A stretch of DNA of 64,000 nt from an uncultured Lachnospiraceae bacterium (GCA_910584915.1 CAJUDM010000003.1:1-64000), one strand, 5' to 3'. Positions 1 through 8,920 are shown, counted from the first letter of the stretch. Numbers and translations: made by a program. The notes: generated from the letters alone by a model not told the origin.

Positions 1-59
1 ATAAATCTACATTTTTTCTTCGGCGTTTTCTTACATTTTATCATTGGCGTTGACAGGAG

Positions 60-89
60 CTGATGCCGTCTTTTACATATTGGCATCAG
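60..89. other. Perfect hairpin upstream of first gene
   Basis: CTGATGCC at 60-67 is repeated in inverted form as GGCATCAG at 82-89, giving an 8-bp perfect stem with a 14-nt loop. No T-run follows, so it is not a clear terminator. It could be a decayed right arm of the repeat family found later in the window, because those also carry short hairpins ahead of genes, but no core sequence is visible beside it. Confidence 0.5.
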
Positions 90-92
90 TTA

Positions 93-121
93 TGGAGATT
101 TACGTAGGAAACTGATATAAT
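93..121 (+). promoter_or_regulatory. Putative extended -10 promoter for the HEPN/SEC-C gene
   Basis: TATAAT at 116-121 is preceded by TG one base upstream (an extended -10) and by a weak -35, TGGAGA at 93-98, with a 17-bp spacer. It lies just ahead of GGGGAGG and the start codon at 145. Confidence 0.5.
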
Positions 122-144
122 TATAAAAAACGGGGAGGTAAAAT

Positions 145-1500
145 ATGGTTAATAACGTGTTTGTTCAGTGTAATGCTTGTAAAATGAAGATAAATCTTCG
201 CACCCAGATGGGATTCTTTGATATTCCCTTTCATGTTCATTGCCCCAAGTGTCATTCGACAATATATGGAAAAGTATCTGTAGAAGATAACAATATCAAT
301 GTAGAAAACGCTGATATTATACAATGCGATGATGAGGAGTTTTATTCAGTTGAATTATCAGCAGAATTCCCAACCAGAAAAGCAGTTCACAAGAAAATGA
401 ACGAAATTGAGCTTTCTCCATTTATGAGAAATCAAATTTTTTACGGAAGTGATGAGAAAGCAATGGAGAAAACCCAAGAAACCATGTATTTCGCTAATTT
501 TGTTAAATCTGGTTTGAGTGAGATGAAACAAAATTTTGAATTATTTTGGAATAGCCAAGATAAGATACTCTTTGCAAGGGTTACGGATACGATTAAACAG
601 TACCCCTATATTCCCTTTTCAGAAGTGAATAATAACTTTGATGCGGCAGTAGCTTTGCACCAACTTTTGCTGACTACAACAGGCATTTCAATTATTATTG
701 GCAAAGACACTTTAGAGGAGTATACGAAAATAGGGAAATTAGTGATTGGGGATAGAAATCATTTTACCCAGATTGGTGAATTTATCGCCAATGGCAATAT
801 AAATTTTAATAGCATTGAAATAAAAGGCTTTAAACTAATTGAGTTATTTGCTAAGGTATATGAGCAATTGATTCCCGTAGTAGCTCTTAAAAATGGAGAT
901 TGCCTTGGAAATGTTGACAAAAATCAATTTGGTATTATGACAGCTAATTTCGATGAGCTGACAGATTTCTACGCTAAGAGTTATGAATGGATATTTGATA
1001 ATCTTAAAGTGATTTTGGGACTTAATAATATTTTTGTTCGGAATGATTCGACGAAGTGTGTTAATGGCAAGTCATATCAAGATTTTATCAAGGAATCTAA
1101 TGGGAATAAAATGAAAAGTGGATATATAGACGAAAAAGAACCATTTAGTAAACCTATCAGTAGTTTAAACAATCGGGTTAGAAACGCCATTCAGCATTTT
1201 GATAGTGATATTGACTACGAAACGCAACTGATTACTTTTAATGACAGAAACAAGTCCGTGGATTTGTATTTAATTGATTTTGCAGATTTATGTATAGAAA
1301 ATTTCCGTATTATGTTTTATATATTAGAGCTAATATATAACTTGAGGAAATTATCTTTTATACAAAAGGGGATTGTTCCGAGCTTTGTTACGGCTAAAAT
1401 GAGGGTAGATGAGCAACAATACAAGAAAAAGAAAATCGGAAGAAATGAACCGTGTCCGTGCGGTAGTGGGAAAAAATACAAACGGTGTTGCGGTAAATAA
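145..1500 (+). CDS. HEPN-like protein with N-terminal zinc ribbon and C-terminal SEC-C motif
   Basis: This 451-residue protein is of unknown function. It starts at ATG after a strong GGGGAGGT. Two CxxC pairs (CNAC near residue 9 and CPKC near 34) suggest an N-terminal zinc ribbon. The C-terminus, from about residue 434, is a SEC-C motif (CPCGSGKKYKRCC), a zinc-binding tail borrowed from SecA. Before it, around residues 346-351, is RNAIQH, which matches the R-x4-H signature of HEPN RNases and sits in a helical context (LNNRVRNAIQH). HEPN proteins often act as toxins or anti-phage RNases, so a defence role is inferred. The next gene starts 32 bp downstream and also looks HEPN-like, suggesting an operon. 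It is not a translocase: no SecA ATPase is present. Confidence 0.6.
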   Translation: MVNNVFVQCNACKMKINLRTQMGFFDIPFHVHCPKCHSTIYGKVSVEDNNINVENADIIQCDDEEFYSVELSAEFPTRKAVHKKMNEIELSPFMRNQIFYGSDEKAMEKTQETMYFANFVKSGLSEMKQNFELFWNSQDKILFARVTDTIKQYPYIPFSEVNNNFDAAVALHQLLLTTTGISIIIGKDTLEEYTKIGKLVIGDRNHFTQIGEFIANGNINFNSIEIKGFKLIELFAKVYEQLIPVVALKNGDCLGNVDKNQFGIMTANFDELTDFYAKSYEWIFDNLKVILGLNNIFVRNDSTKCVNGKSYQDFIKESNGNKMKSGYIDEKEPFSKPISSLNNRVRNAIQHFDSDIDYETQLITFNDRNKSVDLYLIDFADLCIENFRIMFYILELIYNLRKLSFIQKGIVPSFVTAKMRVDEQQYKKKKIGRNEPCPCGSGKKYKRCCGK

Positions 1501-1532
1501 TTTGTCTTTACGTTACTACAGGAGGTGTCAGT

Positions 1533-2735
1533 GTGGATTATGATTTCAAATGGATACGCCCCAATATGTCATTATATCATATAGATAAAAACTGCCCATT
1601 TCCAATAACATTATTAAACAATGGTGACTTGGCAGATGACTTTAATAAATATGCACAGAATTTTTTTAATGCGGCAGAGAGCGTAATTCATTATTTGGAT
1701 GAAGAAGCGGCTGAAAACGGTGACATAGCAAAACTTGATTTGTGGTATTTTGCTATGGTTTATTTGTATAGGCAGAGCATAGAACTCCTTTTGAAAGCAA
1801 ATATTTTTAAGATTGTTATATCTGAGCATGATAGAAAGCAAATGATTGGCGATGTACGTCATGACCTCAAGCAAGGGTATGATAAACTATTGGAATTAAA
1901 AGGTTTAGAAGAAACAGATAACGCAAACGCTAATTGGTTATGGAAATATTTAACGGATATTTCTCGTATTGATAAAGAATCGGATATGTTTCGTTATCCT
2001 TTCAGTAATAACTTAAACATTCTATTTGATAAGCAGACTCATATTTCTTTAGCGGCAACTCATGATAATATGAACAAAGCTTATGATATTTTAAGTGAGA
2101 TGTATAAAACAGGACACTTTACGGAGCAAGAATACGAGGCATACTCTCCACAGTTAATTATTGAGGGCGGACATTATTATCAGCAGAGTGTTGTAGGCTA
2201 TAAATATGCCCAACGTTCTTTTTACCCTTACTATTCTTCATATGAAGAGGTGGGGAATTTTTTGAAAGAAAAAATTTTGAAGGACAATAAAAAAGATTTT
2301 TTTATGCCAATGTGTTATATGTATCGCAATGCAGTTGAACTTGGACTAAAAAGAATAATTATTGAAGACAGCCACATTGATAGGACAAGAGCACTAAAAA
2401 TACTCCAACGGAAAAAGCATAGTATTCTCGGACTTTGGAATAGTATTGTTGATGAAGTTAACCAATATTCCAACGCACCAGACGATGATACTACATTAAA
2501 TGATGCTACAAAGTATATTCAAATATTTCATGACTTTGATAAGAGTTCTGACTTGTTTCGGTATCCTTGTAATAAAAATATGGAACCATATTTTATTGAA
2601 GCAAAGAAATTTGATATTGAGAATGTAGCTTCGTGTTTTGAAGAACTATGCAATTTCTTGGATGCTGTTGATAGTATGCTAAGTCAAATTAAGGACTATG
2701 AAGCAGAAATGGCATCATATTACGATTATTATTAA
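1533..2735 (+). CDS. Tandem HEPN-like protein, function unknown
   Basis: This 400-residue protein starts at GTG, 5 nt after AGGAGGTG. It contains an internal duplication. Each half has a helix of the type Y-x-Y-R-(Q/N)-(S/A)-(I/V)-E-L followed by a KH/RH-x-L segment. Each half then has a matching motif: DKESDMFRYP around residues 147-156 and DKSSDLFRYP around 335-344. The F-R-Y-P motif with a preceding acidic residue occurs in uncharacterised HEPN-like families, so I read it as two fused HEPN-like domains. Classical R-x4-H is not clear in either half, so nuclease activity is unproven. Its position right behind a HEPN/SEC-C gene suggests the two work together. Confidence 0.5.
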   Translation: MDYDFKWIRPNMSLYHIDKNCPFPITLLNNGDLADDFNKYAQNFFNAAESVIHYLDEEAAENGDIAKLDLWYFAMVYLYRQSIELLLKANIFKIVISEHDRKQMIGDVRHDLKQGYDKLLELKGLEETDNANANWLWKYLTDISRIDKESDMFRYPFSNNLNILFDKQTHISLAATHDNMNKAYDILSEMYKTGHFTEQEYEAYSPQLIIEGGHYYQQSVVGYKYAQRSFYPYYSSYEEVGNFLKEKILKDNKKDFFMPMCYMYRNAVELGLKRIIIEDSHIDRTRALKILQRKKHSILGLWNSIVDEVNQYSNAPDDDTTLNDATKYIQIFHDFDKSSDLFRYPCNKNMEPYFIEAKKFDIENVASCFEELCNFLDAVDSMLSQIKDYEAEMASYYDYY

Positions 2736-2799
2736 ACTGAAAAGTCATGTAAATGAGATTGCAGACGTGATTTTAACAACAAAGATTGGGGAGCATCTT

Positions 2800-3477
2800 A
2801 TGGAGAGCATAGTTCAAATTTAATCTATTATTAGTGCATTTATAGGATTTGGAAGCGCTGCTATTGTGGCAATAATAGCGGGCATCTTTCAATTAAAAAT
2901 AGCAAAGAGAAATAGAGAAATTCAAGAAAAACAACTTGAGGAATCAAGAAAACAATTTTTGGCACAGATGGAACAATCTCAAAAAGAGTATGTTGAAAAA
3001 ATAGGACAATTACGAGAGGAACAGAGAAAAGCTAATTTAGAAAAAGCTAATGATAAATTGCAGGCAGAAAAAAATAGATTTTATGAAGAACTTATAAAAG
3101 AAATGGTGTTCTATGACAGATTGTTAAATGAATTACACTACCTCAATAATATCGCACGTCCAAATGGCAAAGAATTTCATATTAAAGGAGCATATCCGCA
3201 TATTGATAATAATATTAAGGATTTGGTTGGGGATGTTTCTTTGCATCAAGATATAGCAAAACTCTTAGGGGCTTTAAGAGCCCAAATTTTTTTGTATAAT
3301 GTTGCATTAGTGCATGGGGCATATTCCGATGTGTTGGAAGAAGCATTAAAAAGAGTATATGACTTAATTGATCCTATTAACACAGAACGCTTTGAGAATC
3401 ATGCCAATGCTCAAACAGGTTTAAGAAAATTTGAAATTGATACAGCAAAACAGATTATACAAGAAAATAATAAATAA
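2800..3477 (+). pseudogene. Membrane-anchored coiled-coil protein gene with an early nonsense codon
   Basis: A good start exists at ATG 2800 (GGGGAG 5-6 nt upstream), but the frame hits TAA at 2821 after MESIVQI. Beyond that stop the same frame continues without interruption to 3477. It encodes a hydrophobic helix (about SIISAFIGFGSAAIVAIIAG) followed by a charged coiled coil rich in E, K and Q and a roughly 130-residue C-terminal region. A single C-to-T change (CAA to TAA) would explain the stop. Re-initiation at GTG 2866 would give a 203-residue product lacking about half of the membrane helix. The function is unknown. Similar small anchor/coiled-coil proteins accompany defence and phage-related genes. 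Confidence 0.6.
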
Positions 3478-3497
3478 GAATATAAAGTATTATTATA

Positions 3498-3535
3498 TAG
3501 CCGAGAGGTTTTCCCTACTGAAAGCCCCTCGGCTA
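3498..3535. terminator. Hairpin upstream of mobilisation remnant
   Basis: TAGCCGAG at 3498-3505 pairs with CTCGGCTA at 3528-3535 and the stem can extend by further G-C pairs. The sequence afterwards is AAATTC, with no U-run, so it is either a weak terminator of the upstream operon or part of the leader of the next genes. Confidence 0.4.
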
Positions 3536-3560
3536 AATTCATTTCTGGAGGTGATTCTAT

Positions 3561-3677
3561 TTGAATGGGAATAACCGCTACCCAAATCAATCCCGTGATC
3601 TGGCTGACCAGTTAAACGGATTGGTGGAAGGGGATGATGAAGAGGAAGGAGATAATAAGAATGCCGGGAAAACATAA
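3561..3677 (+). CDS. Small acidic protein, TTG start, ahead of mobC-like gene
   Basis: This 38-codon frame starts at TTG 3561, preceded by GGAGGTG at the right distance. It encodes a hydrophilic peptide with an acidic run (EGDDEEEGD) and ends at TAA 3675-3677, overlapping the start of the next gene by 17 nt. The strong ribosome-binding site and the overlap suggest translational coupling with the mobilisation-like protein. I do not recognise its family. Such small genes precede mobilisation proteins in Firmicute conjugative elements. Confidence 0.5.
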   Translation: MNGNNRYPNQSRDLADQLNGLVEGDDEEEGDNKNAGKT

Positions 3678-4098
3678 AGATTCTACGATTGCTTTCCGTC
3701 CCAGCTCATGGGCAAGAGCGATTATAGAGCAGAGAGCAGCGTTAAGTGGAATTTACAAAAAAGACTTTATTACAAGAAGCTGCGTGTATTCCAATATTGT
3801 TGTGGTCGGCAAGAAAGAGAATATACAGCGGATTGTAGATTCTTTACAGGAAATGCAGACAGTTATGAGAGAAATTGCCGGACAAATCCAGTCCGGCGAT
3901 TTCTCGTTATCAGAGGAAGGCTATCAGGAGTTAAAGAGGGATTATCTGGCACTTGTGATAACGATTGTAGATATCGTGGATGGGGCGGCGTATCTGTTTG
4001 ATAAAGAAGTGGCGACTAAGCGGAAAAATTGGAAGGCGGAATTGGAATTGGAGCAGTATCGCCGTGTGCTGGAAATGGATGGGAAGCAGAATGAGTAA
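3661..4098 (+). CDS. MobC-like plasmid/ICE mobilisation accessory protein
   Basis: This 145-residue protein starts at ATG 3661 after AAGGAG. The N-terminal part (FRPSSWARAIIEQRAALSG, then KKDFITRSCVYSNI) resembles the small relaxosome accessory proteins of Clostridia integrative and conjugative elements. These bind oriT and help the relaxase. A helical, acidic C-terminal half follows. No relaxase, coupling protein or integrase follows: the next gene is an Rpn nuclease, so this is probably a stranded remnant of a conjugative element. The family call rests on the overall look of the N-terminal region and is moderately sure. Confidence 0.55.
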   Translation: MPGKHKDSTIAFRPSSWARAIIEQRAALSGIYKKDFITRSCVYSNIVVVGKKENIQRIVDSLQEMQTVMREIAGQIQSGDFSLSEEGYQELKRDYLALVITIVDIVDGAAYLFDKEVATKRKNWKAELELEQYRRVLEMDGKQNE

Positions 4099-4139
4099 AA
4101 TTTCTGGTTGGGAAGGAGTGTAAAGACTCGATAATCTGA

Positions 4140-4168
4140 TTGCATTTCGCTGATCCAATAGGTATAAT
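4140..4168 (+). promoter_or_regulatory. Sigma-A promoter for Rpn nuclease gene
   Basis: TTGCAT at 4140-4145 and a consensus TATAAT at 4163-4168 are separated by exactly 17 bp, 26 bp before the start codon at 4194. Confidence 0.65.
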
Positions 4169-4193
4169 ATGAATATGAGGAAGGAAAATTCAC

Positions 4194-5111
4194 ATGCAGA
4201 AAAAAACACCGGACTATGATAATGTGTTTAAGACAATGAAAATGAAACATAAGAGATTATTTGTCCCTGTTATCAATGATGTTTTTGAACGGAATTACCC
4301 AAAGAATGTAAAAGTGGACATTTTACCTTCAGAGGGATATCTGACAGAAACTGAAACGACGGATGGCAGTAAGGACATAGAGGAGCAGATTTCGGACTTT
4401 CTGATTAGGATAGAAAACGAGGTATACCTTTTGGAATGTCAAAGTTATGATGACGGTTCTATGGCAATCAGGATAGCTGAATATGCTTTTATTGTTGCCA
4501 GACAGCTTGCATCATGGGATATGGGGCACGCAACCATACCAATGCCGAGATTTTCAATTATTTATGTTAAGAAAACGGAACGGACGCCCAAAACAACGAT
4601 GATTACATTTACTTTTCCTGATGGGCAGAAGGTGGATTATAAATCAGAAAATGTGATTTTGGAAAATTTTACGAAGGAAAAACTTGTTGAAAAAAGATTA
4701 TTTCCCTATATCCCATTCTATATTGCGAGGTATGAAAAGGAAGTTGCATCAGAAGGTAATATCGAAAATGTAATCGAGGAACTCATATATTTTAGGGAAG
4801 AAATGATACGTCTGCATCAAGCAGGCGAATTATCGGATGATGAACTAATAGATCTGAAAGGATTTGTAAACACTATCATTACACATATAACAAATGGAAA
4901 TAAGAATGAAGAAAGGCTGGTGAATATAATGGGTGGGACTGTTATTGAAACGGAATCTGATAAGATTAAAATACGCACAATAATTGAAATGGGACAGGAA
5001 GTGGGCCTTGAAGATTCTGAAATTTTGAAGAAACTTCAGGAAAAAATTATTGGGCTACCTTTAACACGGGCAAAGGCATATTTAGAACAGTATGGGAAAC
5101 AGCTTGTGTAA
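4194..5111 (+). CDS. Rpn family nuclease (PD-(D/E)XK), often annotated as putative transposase
   Basis: This 305-residue protein starts at ATG after AGGAAGG. It has the arrangement of the Rpn/YhgA-like PD-(D/E)XK nucleases that are very abundant in Lachnospiraceae. An N-terminal segment (DYDNVFKTM) is followed by the catalytic core IEEQISDFLIR...YLLECQSYDD, in which D68, E81 and Q83 occupy the D...E-x-(K/Q) positions. The lysine of the classic motif is replaced by glutamine, as is common in this family. E. coli Rpn proteins are DNA endonucleases that raise recombination, and some Rpn proteins take part in phage defence. No terminal inverted repeats flank it, so it should not be read as a transposon. 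Confidence 0.8.
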   Translation: MQKKTPDYDNVFKTMKMKHKRLFVPVINDVFERNYPKNVKVDILPSEGYLTETETTDGSKDIEEQISDFLIRIENEVYLLECQSYDDGSMAIRIAEYAFIVARQLASWDMGHATIPMPRFSIIYVKKTERTPKTTMITFTFPDGQKVDYKSENVILENFTKEKLVEKRLFPYIPFYIARYEKEVASEGNIENVIEELIYFREEMIRLHQAGELSDDELIDLKGFVNTIITHITNGNKNEERLVNIMGGTVIETESDKIKIRTIIEMGQEVGLEDSEILKKLQEKIIGLPLTRAKAYLEQYGKQLV

Positions 5112-5157
5112 TATTATGAAATTTGGGCAGGAATTTTAAGACGGCATAGGGAGAGCA

Positions 5158-5340
5158 ATGGCCATGTGTGGGGTATTAGATCGTATAGAGAGCAGAGGGA
5201 TTCAGAAGGGAGAAGATACCATTCTGACTTTGATGGATTATTTGTTGAGTAATGATCGAGCCGAGGATGCAAAAAAAGCGACGAAAGATAAAGAGTATAG
5301 AAATAAGCTGCTCACAGAAGTTTTTGGAAATAAACAATAA
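5158..5340 (+). CDS. C-terminal fragment of an Rpn-family protein
   Basis: This 60-residue frame starts at ATG after GGGAGAG. It matches the typical tail of Rpn-like proteins: a helix with ESRGIQKGE followed by LLSNDRAEDAKKATKDKEYRNKLL. The nuclease core is absent. It may be a stand-alone regulatory small protein, as reported for internally translated C-terminal parts of Rpn genes, or a leftover of a second Rpn copy. The first attachment-like repeat starts 12 bp after its stop codon. Confidence 0.5.
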   Translation: MAMCGVLDRIESRGIQKGEDTILTLMDYLLSNDRAEDAKKATKDKEYRNKLLTEVFGNKQ

Positions 5341-5351
5341 GTTCAAAACTC

Positions 5352-5575
5352 TGGTTCTATTGACATCCTTTGGTTCTACTCTGGTTCTAAAAGCAGTTGA
5401 AACGACATGGAAACTGTGTGTTTTGCAGATTTGAGAGATAAGAAAAGGCGGCAAAAGACTGGGATATAGCAGAAAAGACGTTCATGTGAGACGAGTTTGA
5501 ATAGTACAAGCATGTATGTGCTATTTTATATGGCAAATGGCTTATGGGATTGTTTATAATATATTAATTTTTGGG
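5352..5575 (+). repeat. Attachment-like intergenic element A
   Basis: Three TGGTTCTA repeats (5352-5359, 5371-5378, 5382-5389; steps of 19 and 11 bp) directly follow a stop codon. The core GAGTTTGAATAGTACAAG is at 5493-5510, 104 nt after the last repeat. The right arm continues with TATTTTATATGGCA and a degenerate hairpin. The layout (11-bp-spaced arm repeats, about 100 nt, then a core) resembles the arm and core sites of a tyrosine recombinase. Both halves match element E. The rest of the gap up to the gene at 5680 is AT-rich with no other recognisable feature. Confidence 0.7.
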
Positions 5576-5679
5576 GAATACGTTTAATAGGTTTTTGTTG
5601 TCATCTATATATTGGAGTATATGATTATTTACGCAGTATTCTATGAAAATGTTAAAATTTGACAAGATGAGGTTAAACA

Positions 5680-7104
5680 ATGAATTTTGAAGAACGAACA
5701 TTATTAGAAAAGGATTTGATTTCATTATTTGAAATAGAAGAAAATCATTTTAATGATTTCAAGGCAAAAGATATTGAAGGTAAAAAGTTGAGTCGGACAA
5801 TCTCAGCATTTGCAAATGCAAGTGGAGGTGATATCTACTTAGGTATAAGAGAAGAAAATGATACTAAAATTAAACATTGGGAAGGATTCAATGCGATTGA
5901 GGATGCTAACGGATTTATACAGATGATATCAAACCTGTTGGTATTGACAAACAATTATGAAGTAACGTTTTTAAAACATCCAGTACTTGCAACATATGTA
6001 TTACAAGTTACTATTTTTAAAACACAAGCCATAGTTTATTGTACAGATGGGAAAGTCCCATATGTTAGAAAAGGAGCTCAAAATCTTCCTTGTGATACTC
6101 CAGAGAAGATAAGACGTTTAGAATTAGACAAGGGAATATCTTCTTTTGAGAATGAAGTAGTTGCAGAATCGGATGTATTAGATGTAGATGGCTCTATGGT
6201 TTGGGAGAAGTTTAAAAATAGTATTATACCAGATATAAGTGCAGTAGCTTGGTTAAAAAAACAACGATTGCTTATTGGCGAGAAGTTAACTGTTGCGGCA
6301 TTATTGCTATTTTCTGATGAGCCGCAGATATGTTTGCCTAAACGTTCATCAATAAAAATATTTCGGTATCAAACTAGTGGAGAAGCAGAAAGAGACACAT
6401 TAGTTGGGAGTCCAATTACAGTTGAGGGATGTGCGTATAGTCAGATTTATGAGGCTGTCGGTAAAACAAAAGAGATTATTGAATCAATCAGAAAATTCGG
6501 GAAAGAGTTTGAAACGATAGAATATCCAGAAGAAACTTTGCATGAGATTATTACCAATGCTGTCTTACATAGAGACTATAGTATTGCAACGGATATTCAA
6601 ATCCGAATATTTGATAATCGCGTAGAAGTTGAAAGCCCTGGTAAGCTACCAGGATATGTGACAGTTGATAATATATTATCAGCGCAGTCAGCTCGTAATC
6701 CTAAAATTGTGCGCCTTATAAATAAATTTCCAGAGGCTCCGAATAAAGATGTGGGTGAAGGATTAAATACAGCATTTGAAGCTATGGCTAAATTGAGATT
6801 GAAGGAACCTATAATTGAAGAAAATGATAATTCTGTTTTAGTAGTTATTAAACATGAGAAATTAGCGTCTCCTGAAGAATTAGTCGTCGATTATTTGTAT
6901 AAAAATGATAGTATAACAAATCGGATAGGTAGAAACATTACTGGGATAAAGTCTGAGAATAGTATGAAAAGAATATTTTGGAAACTTAGAGATGCAGGAA
7001 TGGTGTATATGGTCGGGGCCGGCTCCGCTGCGGCTTGGAAAAAGACAAATGATTTTGAGAGTAAAGCGAATAACTTGAATGCCAATAAGAATAATGAGGA
7101 GTGA
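5680..7104 (+). CDS. AlbA/Schlafen-like DNA-binding protein with GHKL-type C-terminal ATPase domain
   Basis: This 474-residue protein starts at ATG 5680 after GAGG. The N-terminal 150 residues fit the AlbA_2 (Schlafen AlbA-like) domain: an E-x-x-x-x-DFKAK strand, then ISAFANASGGDIYLGI, then PYVRKGAQNLP. Residues about 270-400 fit the HATPase_c_4 fold: YPEETLHEIITNAVLHRDYS, DNRVEVESPGKLPG and NKDVGEGLNTAFEAM. A winged-helix-like tail follows (ITNRIGRNITG...IFWKLRDAGMVYMVG). Proteins with this layout are usually called ATP-binding or transcriptional regulators and recur in mobile islands. A defence or regulatory role is possible but unproven. It is the only gene between attachment-like elements A and B. 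Confidence 0.75.
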   Translation: MNFEERTLLEKDLISLFEIEENHFNDFKAKDIEGKKLSRTISAFANASGGDIYLGIREENDTKIKHWEGFNAIEDANGFIQMISNLLVLTNNYEVTFLKHPVLATYVLQVTIFKTQAIVYCTDGKVPYVRKGAQNLPCDTPEKIRRLELDKGISSFENEVVAESDVLDVDGSMVWEKFKNSIIPDISAVAWLKKQRLLIGEKLTVAALLLFSDEPQICLPKRSSIKIFRYQTSGEAERDTLVGSPITVEGCAYSQIYEAVGKTKEIIESIRKFGKEFETIEYPEETLHEIITNAVLHRDYSIATDIQIRIFDNRVEVESPGKLPGYVTVDNILSAQSARNPKIVRLINKFPEAPNKDVGEGLNTAFEAMAKLRLKEPIIEENDNSVLVVIKHEKLASPEELVVDYLYKNDSITNRIGRNITGIKSENSMKRIFWKLRDAGMVYMVGAGSAAAWKKTNDFESKANNLNANKNNEE

Positions 7105-7138
7105 ATTTAATATTATAAATCAACTATGACATGGACCG

Positions 7139-7340
7139 TGGCAACATTTTGGCAACAGAAAATCAGCAAGCCATAATAAATGATGTAATTGATGTAAAAG
7201 TAGGCGTGTATTTGTATAAAACTTAAACAAATACAGTTAAGAACAACGAAGAACACGCCGAATTCGAATAGTACAAGGGTGTTTTATTTATTTTATATGG
7301 CAGGCAGTCTAAAGATTGCTTGCTATATTTGTTATTATTT
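7139..7340 (+). repeat. Attachment-like intergenic element B
   Basis: TGGCAACA occurs at 7139-7146 and 7150-7157 (11-bp step). Core GAATTCGAATAGTACAAG is at 7260-7277, 103 nt after the second repeat. Between them is a two-level hairpin: GGCGTGT pairs with ACACGCC, and inside it GTATTTGT pairs with ACAAATAC. The right arm (TATTTTATATGGCAGGCAGTCTAAAGATTGCT) is an imperfect palindrome shared with E. The left half matches element C and the right half matches A and E, so the copy is a mosaic. From 7340 to 7690 there is AT-rich sequence without a recognisable gene. Confidence 0.75.
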
Positions 7341-7697
7341 TAGCTTGATATATTGGTAGAATTTTTGTTGCCATAAAAATTTAGGATGTAAATGTGGTGA
7401 TATGAGTAGTGAATCTCTGAATGCGTTGAAATTAATTGTATTTGAATATAGAACCATAAATGCATACATATTCATGTAGCAAAGCGGTTTACAAATGTTA
7501 TATTAGATGTTTGCCAGTAAACATTATGAAGGAAGGGAAAGGCGATTTGGATAAATAATATTCACTGGTCATGTTTTTATGGTAATAGACTGTATATATT
7601 TTGTTGTATAGATTCACTAAGCAATTAAGGGGAAATGAGGAAAAGATGTACGAAGTACATTGGTATATCTCGCGGATGAAAGGAGTTTATTTCCTTA

Positions 7698-8870
7698 ATG
7701 AAGAAAATTGAAACAGATTGTCCAGATTCATGGATTTTTGAACAAGATATTAATAAGGTGATTCTTGATAATTGTAACCGAAAACGGAATAAGTTTTCTT
7801 TGGTTGTCATATTTGTTTTTGTGCCATTGGTTGTAGTTGTATACTATTTGCTTTCCAATTATTATGGAGATGTCCAAAAAGTAGGAAAAATAATTATAGG
7901 TTTTGAAATTGCCGGCATTTTGGTTTTATATTTGACAATATGGATTTTAAAGAAAAGAATAGTTAAAAAGTATTGGCCAATGATAATTATTCCGGTCATT
8001 GCTTTGTTGATTGTAATTGCTGTAATAGATATATTTACGGAGGGAAATATGTCATTACAAAGTTCTGATATTCTTTCTTTTTGTGGAGATTATCTTGCAT
8101 TTTTAGGAACTTTTTGCTTGGGTTATTTTATTTATATTCAAGATCGTCTTAAAATGATTGAAGAAAAAAGAACAAAGGTTAGAATGTTGATTGCTTTGAT
8201 GGAAAATGCAGATATAGGATTACTGAATTTAAGTTATTTAACAAGAAATGAAAAATTTATTAAATCTTCCGAAAAACAAAATCACGTAAAACTTATTCCA
8301 TATAATTCTGATTGGCTTCTGTATTATTATGAGTATGAAGCTCTAAAAGGTGAAAATCCAGATTTGCGACGTACATTAAACTCCTTTTTTGGTAATATTA
8401 TGAACGTGAATGCAGCAATCAAGCTTGGGCAAATAGAAAAGGCTGACCAAATTAATCATAATTATGTGGACAGAAAACATTATTCAACAGGTAAATATAA
8501 TGAATTTGAAGCAATTACTTGTTTACGAGATGCATGTGATGATTATCATTTTTGTAATACAAAAAGTTGGATAGAAAGAAAGGAAACAGTGGATTTAATA
8601 AATGAACTATGTAAAAAGTATTATTTTATAATTGAGAATTATGTTTATGTATGGCTGCTTAGACATAATGTTGAAACAACAACTGAAAAAGACGATCTTA
8701 ACCGTGAAATAGTAGATTGGTTACTATTAAACTCTTCGGAAATAAAGGAAAAGGTTAAATTTCCTAATGATAAAAGAATTATTAGTAAAGTGGTTTTTGA
8801 TTGTAGTCTCAAATTTGAAAGTAAATCAGTAAAAGTTAGTTATATGTGGGGGGAGTATTCTTTGAAATAG
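7698..8870 (+). CDS. Membrane protein with four N-terminal helices, function unknown
   Basis: This 390-residue protein is preceded by AAAGGAG about 12 nt before the ATG. Four hydrophobic segments lie near residues 33-52, 61-84, 92-113 and 125-147. A charged helix follows (DRLKMIEEKRTKVRM) and then a soluble C-terminal domain of about 230 residues, rich in aromatic and charged residues. I recognise no catalytic motif or named family. A multi-helix membrane module followed by a cytosolic domain is common in abortive-infection effectors. That comparison is only an inference from layout and from its place as the sole cargo between elements B and C. Confidence 0.6.
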   Translation: MKKIETDCPDSWIFEQDINKVILDNCNRKRNKFSLVVIFVFVPLVVVVYYLLSNYYGDVQKVGKIIIGFEIAGILVLYLTIWILKKRIVKKYWPMIIIPVIALLIVIAVIDIFTEGNMSLQSSDILSFCGDYLAFLGTFCLGYFIYIQDRLKMIEEKRTKVRMLIALMENADIGLLNLSYLTRNEKFIKSSEKQNHVKLIPYNSDWLLYYYEYEALKGENPDLRRTLNSFFGNIMNVNAAIKLGQIEKADQINHNYVDRKHYSTGKYNEFEAITCLRDACDDYHFCNTKSWIERKETVDLINELCKKYYFIIENYVYVWLLRHNVETTTEKDDLNREIVDWLLLNSSEIKEKVKFPNDKRIISKVVFDCSLKFESKSVKVSYMWGEYSLK

Positions 8871-8920
8871 ATTTTATGAAACAAGTTGTTAATCTATAGA
8901 AACTTGCTATAATAAATGCG

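Noticed and set aside
3634..3660. Longer start of the MobC-like protein at 3634
   Set aside because: The AAGGAG lies downstream of that start and fits ATG 3661 instead.
4194..5111. Insertion sequence, because Rpn proteins are often annotated as transposases
   Set aside because: No terminal inverted repeats or target-site duplication are visible, and the protein is a PD-(D/E)XK nuclease.
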